From assembly GCA_014695325.1 (NCBI GenBank), contig JACJNZ010000092.1, forward strand, positions 62,001 through 126,000: a DNA stretch of 64,000 nucleotides, read 5' to 3'. The notes beneath the pieces were generated by a model. That model made no database searches and was not told the origin of the DNA. It saw only the letters and a list, made by a program, of their open reading frames with translations. This document shows, one piece after another, positions 1 through 9,898 of the stretch. Position numbers and translations under genes: made by a program. This stretch comes from Cyanobacteria bacterium FACHB-502 (lineage in GTDB: Bacteria; Cyanobacteriota; Cyanobacteriia; Elainellales; Elainellaceae). Each line of letters opens with the position of its first letter. The stretch's first letter is position 1.

Positions 1-539
1 CACAGATACACTAGCTGCCAGGAAATCCGATCTGCCAGGATCAACGCTAGCGATCCGGTGAGCAGCAGCGCGATGCGATACCCCAATACGGCAACGGCGG
101 CTCCGGCTCCGGTTTCCCGTTCTTCCAGCACATCGACTCGGTAGGCATCAACCGCGATATCCTGCGTCGCGCTCAAAAAGGCAATCAGCAGCGCATTCAG
201 GGCAAGCAACTGGAGGGTCTGTCGGGGGTTTTGCAGTGCCATCAAGCCGATCGCCAGCGTCAGCAAAACTTGGGAGACCAGCAGCCAGCCTCGTCTGCGT
301 CCCAGAAACGGCGGCACATAGCGATCGAGCAGCGGTGACCAGAGAAACTTGAGCGAATAGGGCAGTGCCACCAAGCTAAATAAGCCGATCGCCTTCAAGT
401 CCACCTGTTCCATTGTCATCCAGGCTTGCAGGGTTCGACTGGTCAGAAACAGCGGCAGCCCAGAGGCAAATCCTAGCAGTAGCAGCGCGGCAATTTTACG
501 ACTCTCAAAAACTTTTAGAAGCGATCGGGTTATGTGCAC
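1..539 (-). CDS. AmpG-like MFS permease, N-terminal part
   Basis: The minus strand encodes about 180 residues of a major-facilitator membrane protein that runs off the left edge. The start is taken as GTG at 539 because an in-frame TAA lies three codons upstream. The first helix contains the motif GFASGLPLFLTSRTLQAWM, typical of the AmpG/muropeptide permease branch, followed by SLKFLWSPLLDRYVPP and GRRRGW in the first cytoplasmic loop and QDIAVDAYRVD in helix 4. AmpG proteins import anhydro-muropeptides for cell-wall recycling in the inner membrane; in cyanobacteria the family is common but the substrate is usually untested. The C-terminal half is outside the window. Confident about the family, not about the substrate. 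Confidence 0.8.
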   Translation of the reverse strand, partial: MHITRSLLKVFESRKIAALLLLGFASGLPLFLTSRTLQAWMTMEQVDLKAIGLFSLVALPYSLKFLWSPLLDRYVPPFLGRRRGWLLVSQVLLTLAIGLMALQNPRQTLQLLALNALLIAFLSATQDIAVDAYRVDVLEERETGAGAAVAVLGYRIALLLTGSLALILADRISWQLVYL

Positions 540-867
540 GAGTTCTTAACAGACACAGCATCGAAATTTAGACTGATGCCATCTTGCCACAGGTCAGCAG
601 CACGTTAAAAGGATGATTAATAGCTGATGCCTAAGTGGTTGGAGCGAATTGGGAATTTGCAGGAAGTATGACGATCGCTGCATTGCTGCTACATCGATAC
701 TGCATTGATACAGCCTTGAGTCAAAATCTCTTCTTAGATAACTAAAACAGGAGGAGCGTATCTCAACTCTGAATCCGTTCTAAATCCGTAACGATCCTTT
801 CCTTACGGTTGGGCTAGGACTGCTGGTTGCTCAAGAAATAGGTTTGGAAAAACCCAGCTGGAGCAAA
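540..867. other. Intergenic region, no gene seen
   Basis: This spacer lies between the 5' end of the AmpG-like gene and the 3' end of the pilin-like gene. The open frames in it are short and lack recognisable protein features. It must carry the AmpG-like promoter, but I could not pick convincing -35/-10 boxes. Confidence 0.5.
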
Positions 868-1386
868 CTAGATCGAGTTGCAATCACTATTTTGAGCCGT
901 TCGAAGTGTCCCCAGAAGTGTTGCAACAATTACACAGCGTTTTCGGTTGCTGTTTCCAGCCGAAGTCGCGGTAATAATCATATTTACGCCTTTTGTCACC
1001 GTTCCACGCGAATCAAATTCGACAACGTTATTGGGGGTAGTGCTGCTATTGCTCACTGCGAGTGAGAGGATTCCAGGTCGAAGCTGAGCCTGGGTTGTTT
1101 CTTCGCCCAATCGTACTGGCGATCGGCTACCAACCTGGACAGTTGGAGGCGTTGCCGTCGGGTTAAAGGTCACCGTTTGCGATCGGCGCGTGCGGATTGC
1201 ATCTGCCTGTGCCTGCCGCAGTGTTTGCAGGATTTCATTTTGCGCCGTGTCTGCCCGTCGGGAAGCGGCGAATCCTTGCCAGCTTGGTGCAGCAATTGCG
1301 GCGAGAATGCCAGACATCAGCACTGCGACAAGCAGCTCGACTATCGTAAATCCGGCTGGTGCAGTCTGCCTAAATTCATATTTCAT
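868..1386 (-). CDS. GspH/FimT-type pseudopilin, HpsD-like
   Basis: A 172-residue type IV pilin-like protein. ATG at 1386 is chosen because it is preceded by a good Shine-Dalgarno (GGAGAC) and leaves a short leader. Near the N-terminus is a class III signal peptide, PAGFTIVELLVAVLMSGIL: cleavage would be after Gly, with Phe at +1 and the conserved Glu at +5, followed by a hydrophobic helix. The body (DTAQNEILQTLRQAQADAI) resembles GspH/FimT minor pilins. It is the last gene of a four-gene minus-strand cluster behind hpsA, hpsB and hpsC, the position hpsD holds in Nostoc punctiforme. Known of the system: Hps pseudopilins are needed for polysaccharide secretion and gliding of hormogonia. The assignment as HpsD rests on gene order; it could be another minor pilin. 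Confidence 0.75.
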   Translation of the reverse strand: MKYEFRQTAPAGFTIVELLVAVLMSGILAAIAAPSWQGFAASRRADTAQNEILQTLRQAQADAIRTRRSQTVTFNPTATPPTVQVGSRSPVRLGEETTQAQLRPGILSLAVSNSSTTPNNVVEFDSRGTVTKGVNMIITATSAGNSNRKRCVIVATLLGTLRTAQNSDCNSI

Positions 1387-1518
1387 CGTCTGTCTCCTGG
1401 TTTCTCGTGGTATCGCTTCAAGACGATAGACCTTCTTTTGCAAATCCTTGCCCTCTTTGTTGATCTCGCTCTCGCTGGTCTCTTTTTAGGGGCGAGGGTC
1501 TAATAAACGGAATCACTC

Positions 1519-2622
1519 CTAAGGTTGACGGGTTAGGACACCGCGCAGCAGTACTCTGGTCTCCAGTGTGGGCAGCAGTTCAGCTGATCGAGCGCTCAGA
1601 GCCGTGGAGATTCCAGGTCTGCCGACCGCACTACCGCGTAGATATAAAACGACATCCTGATATTCACCGACCGTTTGCAAGTTTTGGGTACCGGTTACTG
1701 TGGCTACTTCCTGGGTAGAAATGACGCAGGCATAGAAACTACGAGGCATTGGGGGCGAAGAAACACTGAGCATGGAGTCTGGCGGAGAGAGGCTGTAGGG
1801 TTTTCTTGCAGCTGTTCCGTCGTCACCAGGACAGCGAACGGTTGTGTTAAAGGTGGTTTGCCCGTCTACATAATCAACCAGCGTGTTAACCGTGCCTGAG
1901 GAAGCGGCAGGGCGACCTCCTGCAGCAGTTTGCAGGTTTACACCGCCCATGGAAGGCCACGTTGCAAAATTTCCTTCATCGCCAGGGTTGACATAGCCAG
2001 ATGTAATGGTTGTGCTATTCCCTTCAAACTGAGTTAATGCATAGCGCGTAATTCTCGCTCCTCCTCGCCAGGGAGTCCCTGAAGCAGGTCTTCGTTCGAG
2101 CGAATAAACCACTAACGCGTAGGACTGACCTGACATACAGCCCACTCCAGCGGGTGGATTGGCAGAAACACAGGCAGCTTTAACGGCATCCGGGAAAGGC
2201 TGATATTTCCAGAATGCAAGAATCGGCACCTTCCCTGACTCAGTAAGGGATGCAGGCAAATGCTGGGTCAGGGTTGGCATATATTCGCCGGTGTAAACAA
2301 AGACGGCTTCTCGAAGTTCATTGCTGATGTAGTCCATTGCAAGCTGCATTTCGCGCTGCGTTTCCGTGCGAGCTGACTCGCGCTGATCGGCTTGCATAAG
2401 CTGCACCACAATAAACATCAAGCCGGAGACCAGACCGCCACCGATCACGGCAACGACAAGCAGTTCCAGCAGTGTAAATCCTCGGTTGCTCGGTGTTGCT
2501 GCGATCGGAAGCAATTTCCCCTGGGGGGTCATCGACTTTGCCCGACTCGAATTGATTTGCTCTGGCTTTGCCTGAGGAATCAGCAGGCGTTTGAGCCGCG
2601 ATAGAAGGAAGCGTCTAGCCAT
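1519..2622 (-). CDS. hpsC: Hormogonium polysaccharide secretion pseudopilin HpsC-like
   Basis: A 367-residue protein with an extended N-terminus of about 47 residues and then a prepilin peptidase site NRGFTLLELLVVAVIGGG (cleavage after Gly, Phe +1, Glu +5) starting a single hydrophobic helix. The segment after it, rich in Arg/Glu/Gln, is typical of the amphipathic part of pilin helix alpha-1, and the C-terminal part is a globular secreted domain with several cysteines. Its length and its place after hpsB fit HpsC; the fold also resembles PilW-type minor pilins. It lies about 50 bases downstream of hpsB, so co-transcription is likely. The gene symbol is by synteny and motif, not by alignment. 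Confidence 0.78.
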   Translation of the reverse strand: MARRFLLSRLKRLLIPQAKPEQINSSRAKSMTPQGKLLPIAATPSNRGFTLLELLVVAVIGGGLVSGLMFIVVQLMQADQRESARTETQREMQLAMDYISNELREAVFVYTGEYMPTLTQHLPASLTESGKVPILAFWKYQPFPDAVKAACVSANPPAGVGCMSGQSYALVVYSLERRPASGTPWRGGARITRYALTQFEGNSTTITSGYVNPGDEGNFATWPSMGGVNLQTAAGGRPAASSGTVNTLVDYVDGQTTFNTTVRCPGDDGTAARKPYSLSPPDSMLSVSSPPMPRSFYACVISTQEVATVTGTQNLQTVGEYQDVVLYLRGSAVGRPGISTALSARSAELLPTLETRVLLRGVLTRQP

Positions 2623-2671
2623 AGGGGTTGGGTACTCTAAGGATGCACGGAGTTATCAGAAACATTGAGCG

Positions 2672-3517
2672 TCAGGGAGAACCCGCCGGAAATACGCTAG
2701 AACAGGACGCAATTCTTTGGCGATCGGCTTGGGAAAAGAAGCTGCACAGCGAGGTTCTTTCTTCGGTCCAGACTAGCTTTGTGTAGAAAGCGGCGAGGGG
2801 ACGTTTGCGGAGAGTGCCGCTGGTGAGCTGAAGTTGGGCAGGCTCGGTTCTCAGGTCGTTGGGTAACGTGAGCGCATTGCGGGATGCTTGCGGCGAAAAG
2901 TTTTCAGCTGCCTGAATCGGGTAAACCCGGATGCCAATATCAAACTCTGAGGGGCGCGACTGCTGACCTGTTGCTCCTTCTGATCTGGAAACTAAGCCAG
3001 GGGTACGAAAAATTTGCATTAGATACTCCGGCACGCAGTCGCCATCGACATCAATGGGCAACACCGCGTTAACGGCAACAGCAGGGGGAGATGAGCTTGG
3101 GTCAAACCGATTCGAGCATTCTGTTCCGGTCGGGTTCAGGCTTCGTAGCCGTGCATCGATCTGAGTCGGTGCAGCCACACTTGCCAGAGTTCCTGCCGTT
3201 GCTCCAGCCACTGACGCAGGGAGGCTTGCCGGAGCGTGCTGCCCCGTTGAAACCAGTGCCCGGATGCGATCGACCTCACCCTGAGCGACCTGGAGGGCTT
3301 GTTCTGCCCGGCGATTTTGGACTCGTGTAGCGGTGGCTAACACCAGTGGCGGGGCAACCATTGCGATTGTAATGACAATCAGCATGACTGCTACCAGGCA
3401 TTCCATGATGGTTAAGCCTTGCTCAGACCCGGATCGGGAGACGATCGACGGTTGGCGACCCGATCGCCAGAGCAGAAACCAGATTAAACGGTGGGCAGGA
3501 TGGGCAGACATAGACAT
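2672..3517 (-). CDS. hpsB: Hormogonium polysaccharide secretion pseudopilin HpsB-like
   Basis: A 281-residue type IV pilin-like protein. The class III leader ends in SEQGLTIMECLVAVMLIVI: cleavage after Gly, Leu +1, Glu +5, then a hydrophobic helix. A loop VDGDCVPEY around residue 165 looks like an acidic Asp-rich calcium-binding loop (inference), similar to loops in the neighbouring HpsA. The ATG at 3517 is preceded by AAGGAG-like bases in the leader. It sits between hpsA and hpsC on the same strand with a gap of about 165 bases after hpsA, and probably belongs to one transcription unit. Expected location is the inner membrane/periplasm as part of a pseudopilus acting with the type IV pilus motor. 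Confidence 0.8.
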   Translation of the reverse strand: MSMSAHPAHRLIWFLLWRSGRQPSIVSRSGSEQGLTIMECLVAVMLIVITIAMVAPPLVLATATRVQNRRAEQALQVAQGEVDRIRALVSTGQHAPASLPASVAGATAGTLASVAAPTQIDARLRSLNPTGTECSNRFDPSSSPPAVAVNAVLPIDVDGDCVPEYLMQIFRTPGLVSRSEGATGQQSRPSEFDIGIRVYPIQAAENFSPQASRNALTLPNDLRTEPAQLQLTSGTLRKRPLAAFYTKLVWTEERTSLCSFFSQADRQRIASCSSVFPAGSP

Positions 3518-3682
3518 CTCCTTGGCAGAACTCCTCCAGAACCATCAAACTCCAGAACAGGCAAATGCAGGACAAGCAAACTTTAGGACAAGCAAACTCT
3601 AGGACAGGCAAACGCAGATGGGCTTGAGGGAATGCCCTGCCGCAGGGGTTAGCAGCAAGGACATTCCATTGGGCGATCTTGC

Positions 3683-6600
3683 CTAGCTTGGGCGACAGCT
3701 ATTTGGCGCGACGCATTGGCTCAAACGTGCAATATAGGGATCATCCGCCGGAGGCTCTGAGTAGAACTCGCTGCGAGTTGAGTCAGGCTGCTGGAATCGT
3801 TCGGCAACTGGAGCCGGAGGTCCGTATTGCAGTGCCGGATCATAACCCCAGCGGCGATCTGGAGCCTCGTAGTAGCAAATGTCTTCTGTGCTCGTATCAT
3901 TCTGTGGACAACCCGCTCCCCTGGCAGGCGTGGCTCCCTGCTCCCAGGCATCCAGGTCAAACGGCGCAGTCGCATAGCTGCTGAAGTTGAGCTGAAGGAA
4001 TGCTCCAGAGAAGAACAGGTCTTTGTCTTTCCACCACTCGATGAAGCGAGGGAAGTTGTGCAACCCTCCGTAGCCCTGGTTAGAGCGCGTCGGAACGAGA
4101 CCTCCTACCACGATCGTGTTGATTCGTGTTGCGTTTGGCGCCTCGTTGATTGCCCGTCGTTGGCTCGTGCGATAAAAGCCGTCAGCTGCGCGGTATTCCC
4201 GGAAGCCGTCGTTCGCATTCCACTGAATGGGCATTCCACTGCGGCTAATCAAGAGGGGCGAATCCCCAATATCGGGGTTATTGCCAGATGCCAAATCTCG
4301 CAGAATCAGGGGATAGCTATCTGCAATGTTGGCAGTCACCCAGCGCGCCTGTTTCTGGGTGTTAGGCGGGTCAGCATTGGGCAGAACCGTCGGACGGTTT
4401 TGGTTCAGGAACGATGTGGTACGGGTACTGCATCCATAACGACCCTGTAGCGAAGAAGGTTCTACTTCCACTGTTCGACCACGCCGACCTGCGGTTGTCA
4501 TCGCATCTTGGATACTGCCATCGCAGAACCTAGACGACAGGATCGTGACGGCATCTGCCACAACTTCGCTCGGTCGGAACTGGTCGGTTGTAGACTTCGC
4601 AAAGTTTTCGTTTAAGGTTCCGTTTGCCCCACCGGAGCCACGCTGGTAGAAGTTACCGTAGTTCGCTGCCAGGGGAGCCGTAAACTCTTCGAGAGCAGCG
4701 GGGGCTGCATCAAAGGTGCGGTGCAGGTTGAAGTCGCCCAGAATGTAGGCAGGGTTGGCTGTCACAAAGGAGAGGCCCCGCCACAGGTTGTTTTCATTGG
4801 CAGCAGCTCCGCCCCTGACCAGAGAGATGCCCTGCTTTAAGCGGAACCCGTACGGACGACGATCGGGATCAGGCAGGTAATCCACAGGTTTTGGCGTGAT
4901 CCGGTTGGCAGCGTTCAGAGGGGGGTCGGTTGAAGCATAGGCATCGGCGTAGGTATTCATCTGGCAGGTCGCGGTCGTCTGCATACGCGCTTCGGTATTG
5001 CAGCTGCTCCAGCGATTGCTAGCCGGACGAACAATATTTGCCTCAGATACTGAATCTTCTCGGAAGGCGTACACAATACCGCTTCTGGGAAGCCAGTAGT
5101 CAGAGCCCACGCTGCTTTGGCTATTCCGCATCAGGTCGAGGTCGAGATCCAGGCTTCTGACCGTCATCATTTCCCGTCCGTTAAAGAAGGCATGATCCTT
5201 AAACATGACGGGGAACATTGCGCCAGGCGTGTTATTTGCGCCAGTCGCGCTAGTCAGCTGGAGCAGGCGAGGATAGTTTGCGTTGTTGGAGCTTTCTGCC
5301 GGGAAGGAGCAGGACACCGAGCAAACCTTAATCCAGTTACGGGCGTTGCCGTTGGGTGTACGACCATCCGTTACCCCAGTGACACTATCTGATAGCCCAG
5401 CACCTGTAGGCAGCAGCCAATCCTGCCCCGCCATAATCGTTCCCGTCGATCGATCGCGGAGTGCCCCACCCAGAGCAGTATGGCTGGCATTGGGCATTGG
5501 CAATCTGCGAGGACGCAGGGCAACATTCTCAGGACGCACCACGTTATAGGTCACCGTGGAATTCTGCAGTGAGATATAGGTTCCTCTGGTGCTCCGGTCT
5601 TCTGAGTCACGGACATAGAGGTCGTTTTCACTGCCTGCAATTCCCTGGTAGTCAGGATGGGAGATAAAGTCGTCTGTTCCAGCACCGTCAAGGGCTGCGG
5701 CAACCGTTGGGGCAGGGGTCGGATTGGTATCACTGGTTCCCGCAGGAAAGAGCGAATAGAGAATGGGATAGCGAGGACGATAGGAACAGAGATTGAAAAG
5801 CGCATCCTTGGGCGTGGTGTCGGTGGCAATGGCATTCCAGGCTTGGCATTGCCCTAATGGAGCCTGTGCTAATACCCGCTCTGTTTCGTTTCCTTCTTCT
5901 GCGCCTGTGTTTTCCCCATAGGCACCGTAAAAGCCAAACTGTCGATCGCGGGCAACTTGCTCCTTCGTAATAATGAGCTGAGCCAGGTAGATCTGGTCTT
6001 GGATAACCCGGCGGGCTGCCACATTTCCAGCACCCGGATCGTCGCGCCAGCGTTCTAACAGACGCACGTAGAACTCTGGGTTGCTGTTACGTTTCACTGC
6101 GGTCATGAACTCCCGCTCCGTACTCCTCATCAGTGCCAGATCTCTGAGAATGCGGCTGCCTGAAACTGAATCAGGCAGGGCTAAGTTTAAGGCTGGGTTG
6201 GCACTGCGAACCTTTTCGTTAATCTCACTCGCAGCCACCTCAGTCTCAGCATCAATCATCAGGTTAATCAGGCGAATGCGTCCCCGCAGACCAGAGAAGT
6301 ACGTGACGATTTGATCATTCGTCAGGCTGGAGAAGTTATCAACTGTGATTGTGACTCCTGGGGGAAGAGGGCTACCCAGTAGTCGTAGGGTAGGACTTCC
6401 GGGTAATGGAATGGCTTCCAGGGTAGCGTAATCAAGCTTTTCCAGGTAATCGACGTTGTATGCCAGCATACCCAGGGTGCAGGCAGCGGTGTGGAGCGTT
6501 GTCTTATCAGCAGGACTCAGGGAAGCATAACCACGACTTCCATAGATAGCCAGGACTCTCCGCAGCATCGAGAAATCACCCCACATCGCCATGCTGGGAT

Positions 6601-8860
6601 AGGGATGGACTTCGTTTCGACCTACTTGCGTTGCTGGAGGTTGGAAAGAGGGCGCGCCGCCGTTGGGATCGCCTGCAAAGTTCGCCAGATTTTTCAGGGC
6701 AGTGATCAGGCTACTGTTAGGGTTAGTAAACTCGTCCAGCCTGGGCGTTTCAAACTCCCAGCCATTTGTACCGCGACCCCGGAAGAAATCGCTAATCACC
6801 ATTGGGGTTGCCTGATCGCTGTACCCAGGAATGGCTGCCGTTCCCTGAAGGGGAGTCGCTAAATTTTCAAATATTGAACTTCTATCCAGGGTTCCAGCGG
6901 TTCCCGGATGTACAGTGGTGGCAATACAAGCCAGGGGAAAGTCGCGACCCGTTTGCGCACTGGCATGGTAGACCGCAGTTGCCTGAACCGCTGGCAGATT
7001 ATCGAACAGGGTGCGTCGCTGTCGCTGTTCGTTGCAGCGATTGGCTGCCGAGGAGCAACCTCCGGGCCAGGGGCGAAGCGGCTCTGATCCCGCACCCAGG
7101 GGATTACCGTCCGCTGAAAATCCACTTGCATCGGTGGGTCCGCCCCAGCCTGCCGCGTCGCCGAGTTCGAGCCGCTGCCCGACTACCAGCCGCAAACCTT
7201 CGAGCCTTGCCCGTCGTTCCCAGTAGCCATCAAGACCAACCTCTGAGTTTGCGCCGCCCTCAGGAGGATCAGCACTAATGAGATCTTGTCGATCGCTAGG
7301 GATGTCTTGCCCGATCGTGCTGCCGACGATCACTTGCTCAACTGGGAGGGGATTTTGGCGTCCGACTTTGGGCTTTGGACCAAGGCGATTATCCGCTCGG
7401 AAAATATCATCCAGGTAGGGTGTGGGCTGGGGCGATTGGATCAGTCTGCCTTGCGCACTATTGTTAAATATCCCATCCACCCAGTCCGTATCCGCAGCAT
7501 TTTGAGGATTGCCATTGGTAATGCTGGCTCCACGAGAACGTGACTCGTCCTGAGTTTGCAGAACTACAGGTTCCAGCGTTAAGTCGGTGATTGAAGGCTG
7601 CGGCGAAACACGGGTGCGATCGACCGAATCGTTGTTCCTATCAAAGGTTTGATTTAACTGCGCCAGATCCGCATCAATTTTGACTGAACTGTTATCGGTG
7701 TCGTCTCTGGTAATGCCCAGAATGAACTGCCCAGCAAAGGTTTCTGTATTGGTGCTATTCAGATTGCGAGCAACGGTCAACTCCGACTTGTCAAAAATAC
7801 AGGAGTTTGCCGAACTCACCAAAAAGCTGCGGAAGTTGTTTCCACCCAAAATAAAGCTGCCCTCGGTGTGCATCGCCCCGTTCCAGTTAAACGACGCACC
7901 CGGAAAGATCTCGAGGTCATTGCGGAACCAGGCAGCCCACTTAAAGCCCTGGGTTGCTTCCCGGTCTTGCTGAAACTCTAGCGTCGATACCGTTCCGTTT
8001 TGCGAATTCGGTACGACATAGGCATTGACCTGAAAATTCTTCCGCAGCCTGGTGCGGTTGTTAGGGTCAGGAAACCAGCCGTCGCCGTTTACAAGACTCA
8101 AGCCTGCCGCCCCTCCGTTAGAACGCTGGCAAGCCAGGTTTGCCTGGTTAGTATTACTGAGCGGTGCGTTTCGCACTTGCAGCCGTTCGGCACGATCCTC
8201 CAGGGCAGTCTGCCGGGAATCTTGTAGCGGATTGACAGGGGTGACGCCAGCCGCATTGTTTGCCGGAGCCGTCATGATAATGGAATAGAGAACGGTTGCA
8301 TCGGTTACACCGTCACCGTTTGTATCGGCAGGATACTTCCAGGCGTTATCCCGTAAACGATCGCCGTCAATGTCGAGACGTTCTTCCCCTGGCAGCGTGT
8401 AGGGATCAGGAGCATTGGGATCAGATGGAAAGCGTTGAGGTCCGGGGGAACCTGCAATATTCCGCCCATCGTTGAGCATCATGCCAAGCAACTGTCGCTG
8501 GCTGGGAACGCCCCCTGCACGAGGATCACGAAGCGGATCAAACAAAAACTCTAGCTTTGCCCTTGCCCGATCGATCGCCGGAGTTGCGGCATTGTAAATA
8601 ACCTGCTGTTGCCGTTCGCCGATCGTCTGCTGCGTCCGGGTATAAGTGCGATAGCCGATCGCGCCAACCGTCAGCGTGACGACCAGCAGCAGCAGTGCCG
8701 TGGTGGGCAGCACAAAACCTGCTTGAGGCTGAGGCTGTCTGCCAATCAAGAGCAACACACGCATGACCCAGCGCACGAAGCCTTTAATCCAGGTACGTGG
8801 CGATTTGATAAGGTGCTGCATCAGTTTAGGGATTGCCCTGATTTTCCGTGGGGTTGACAT
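3683..8860 (-). CDS. hpsA: Hormogonium polysaccharide biosynthesis protein HpsA-like, giant
   Basis: A 1725-residue protein, the longest in the window. The N-terminus has a basic stretch and then one hydrophobic segment at about residues 47-67 (GFVLPTTALLLLVVTLTVGA), pilin-like in placing Gly-Phe just before the helix, followed by a helical region QQQVIYNAATPAIDRARAK. The rest is a large extracytoplasmic region rich in Asn, Asp, Gly and Pro, with acidic loops such as DTNGDGVTDATV and DIDGDRLRDNAW that match the EF-hand/dockerin-style calcium-loop pattern. Size, membrane anchor and the pseudopilin genes behind it match HpsA of the Nostoc hps locus, whose biochemical role is unknown although the locus is needed for slime secretion and gliding. 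The hpsE-G glycosyltransferases do not follow within the window. Start ATG at 8860. Confidence 0.82.
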   Translation of the reverse strand: MSTPRKIRAIPKLMQHLIKSPRTWIKGFVRWVMRVLLLIGRQPQPQAGFVLPTTALLLLVVTLTVGAIGYRTYTRTQQTIGERQQQVIYNAATPAIDRARAKLEFLFDPLRDPRAGGVPSQRQLLGMMLNDGRNIAGSPGPQRFPSDPNAPDPYTLPGEERLDIDGDRLRDNAWKYPADTNGDGVTDATVLYSIIMTAPANNAAGVTPVNPLQDSRQTALEDRAERLQVRNAPLSNTNQANLACQRSNGGAAGLSLVNGDGWFPDPNNRTRLRKNFQVNAYVVPNSQNGTVSTLEFQQDREATQGFKWAAWFRNDLEIFPGASFNWNGAMHTEGSFILGGNNFRSFLVSSANSCIFDKSELTVARNLNSTNTETFAGQFILGITRDDTDNSSVKIDADLAQLNQTFDRNNDSVDRTRVSPQPSITDLTLEPVVLQTQDESRSRGASITNGNPQNAADTDWVDGIFNNSAQGRLIQSPQPTPYLDDIFRADNRLGPKPKVGRQNPLPVEQVIVGSTIGQDIPSDRQDLISADPPEGGANSEVGLDGYWERRARLEGLRLVVGQRLELGDAAGWGGPTDASGFSADGNPLGAGSEPLRPWPGGCSSAANRCNEQRQRRTLFDNLPAVQATAVYHASAQTGRDFPLACIATTVHPGTAGTLDRSSIFENLATPLQGTAAIPGYSDQATPMVISDFFRGRGTNGWEFETPRLDEFTNPNSSLITALKNLANFAGDPNGGAPSFQPPATQVGRNEVHPYPSMAMWGDFSMLRRVLAIYGSRGYASLSPADKTTLHTAACTLGMLAYNVDYLEKLDYATLEAIPLPGSPTLRLLGSPLPPGVTITVDNFSSLTNDQIVTYFSGLRGRIRLINLMIDAETEVAASEINEKVRSANPALNLALPDSVSGSRILRDLALMRSTEREFMTAVKRNSNPEFYVRLLERWRDDPGAGNVAARRVIQDQIYLAQLIITKEQVARDRQFGFYGAYGENTGAEEGNETERVLAQAPLGQCQAWNAIATDTTPKDALFNLCSYRPRYPILYSLFPAGTSDTNPTPAPTVAAALDGAGTDDFISHPDYQGIAGSENDLYVRDSEDRSTRGTYISLQNSTVTYNVVRPENVALRPRRLPMPNASHTALGGALRDRSTGTIMAGQDWLLPTGAGLSDSVTGVTDGRTPNGNARNWIKVCSVSCSFPAESSNNANYPRLLQLTSATGANNTPGAMFPVMFKDHAFFNGREMMTVRSLDLDLDLMRNSQSSVGSDYWLPRSGIVYAFREDSVSEANIVRPASNRWSSCNTEARMQTTATCQMNTYADAYASTDPPLNAANRITPKPVDYLPDPDRRPYGFRLKQGISLVRGGAAANENNLWRGLSFVTANPAYILGDFNLHRTFDAAPAALEEFTAPLAANYGNFYQRGSGGANGTLNENFAKSTTDQFRPSEVVADAVTILSSRFCDGSIQDAMTTAGRRGRTVEVEPSSLQGRYGCSTRTTSFLNQNRPTVLPNADPPNTQKQARWVTANIADSYPLILRDLASGNNPDIGDSPLLISRSGMPIQWNANDGFREYRAADGFYRTSQRRAINEAPNATRINTIVVGGLVPTRSNQGYGGLHNFPRFIEWWKDKDLFFSGAFLQLNFSSYATAPFDLDAWEQGATPARGAGCPQNDTSTEDICYYEAPDRRWGYDPALQYGPPAPVAERFQQPDSTRSEFYSEPPADDPYIARLSQCVAPNSCRPS

Positions 8861-9346
8861 ATCTGTCTGCCTGTTTTCTGCCTAGTCAGTGAGGTTCGAG
8901 AAAATGAGATTTTGACCTTTCAAAACTTCACATTTGAACCGTGTTTTTGGGATCAATTCTGCCAATCGGTCTCTGTAATCACCGTCTTAACAACTTCTAG
9001 CCGCTGGAACAACAGGAGAATCACGCGCAGGAAATCACAGGGAAACTCGAATTTGTTCAAAGTAAACAAGACATTATTAAACAAGTCTCAGTAAATTTAT
9101 CGAGGGAAAAGGTCTGAAATGTCAACCAGAGTAAACCCTGCCCGGATTGTGCCTATTTGCGCCTATTGCCGCATAGGATACCCGCCCCAACTGGAGAAAC
9201 GATCAAGCGCAGCCGCAGGTTTGAACCGCAACGCATTATAAAATCCGATGAAGCGATCGTCAGAGTCACGAAGATGAAGCCCAAATCATGAAGGCTCCTC
9301 TGAGCACAGCCCTCAAGCACACGCCGCCGCAATCAGCAAAAAGATC
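8861..9346. other. Intergenic region upstream of hpsA
   Basis: No gene is seen here. It separates hpsA from the rpmB terminator and should contain the hps promoter. A small perfect hairpin, CCTAT-TGCCGC-ATAGG, lies near 9160-9180. The longer open frames in it do not look coding. Confidence 0.45.
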
Positions 9347-9399
9347 AGCAAAATAAAAGAGACCTTTCTCACTAGGGCTTTTGCCTGAGAAAGATCTCT
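9347..9399 (-). terminator. Rho-independent terminator of rpmB
   Basis: On the minus strand the arms AGAGATCTTTCTCA (9399-9386) and TGAGAAAGGTCTCT (9371-9358) pair at 13 of 14 positions around a 14-base loop, followed by TTTTATTTT. It lies about 135 bases beyond the rpmB stop, with no other gene between. Confidence 0.8.
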
Positions 9400-9533
9400 G
9401 AAATAGAAAGCTCGAAAAAATAGAATTTCTCGATTGAGAAGGTTTCGACAGCGAATTTTGATAGTCAATAACGCGATCGAAATGAATTCAATTAAGCGCA
9501 GCAACACCCGATAAAAAGCGCAGAAAGCAGAAT

Positions 9534-9770
9534 TTATAGCTTGCTGAGATCCAGTCCCAGTTCGCGGGCAACTGCATCTAAACCCCGGTTGTTGAGCGTT
9601 TTGATTGCTTTGGTCGAAAGACGCAGCTTGATAAACCGCTTTCCCCCTTCCCACCAGATGCGCTTTTCCTGAAGATTAACTTCCTGCAATTTCTTGGTGC
9701 GGCGGTGCGAGTGAGACACGGCGTAGGCGTTGTTTGCCTTTTTGCCAGTAATTTGACAGCGACGAGCCAT
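9534..9770 (-). CDS. rpmB: 50S ribosomal protein L28 (bL28)
   Basis: A 78-residue basic protein beginning [20 protein letters not shown], the canonical L28 N-terminus, followed by [17 protein letters not shown] and the C-terminal [21 protein letters not shown]28 is a structural protein of the large ribosomal subunit. ATG at 9770 is chosen over an upstream in-frame start because it gives the family's exact N-terminus and length. It is a single gene between htpG (upstream, same strand) and a clear terminator, probably with its own promoter. Confidence 0.97.
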   Translation of the reverse strand: MARRCQITGKKANNAYAVSHSHRRTKKLQEVNLQEKRIWWEGGKRFIKLRLSTKAIKTLNNRGLDAVARELGLDLSKL

Positions 9771-9814
9771 AGGATTTGACCTGGTTATTTCGACTTCGAT
9801 GGACACAATCCCTT

Positions 9815-9820
9815 AGTATA
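9815..9820 (-). promoter_or_regulatory. Possible -10 box of rpmB
   Basis: TATACT on the minus strand, about 45 bases before the rpmB ATG, in the short spacer behind htpG. No good -35 box is visible, so this is only a candidate. Confidence 0.3.
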
Positions 9821-9898
9821 GCAGCAGTGCAGAGCATCGCAGCCGGATTGCAAGCGATCGAGCAGCTTCTCTCCCTGTCCTGCTCTGCGGCTACTTTA

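Noticed and set aside
9313-9533. A minus-strand frame through the rpmB 3' end and terminator
   Set aside because: It overlaps L28 out of frame, crosses a strong terminator and has no ribosome site.
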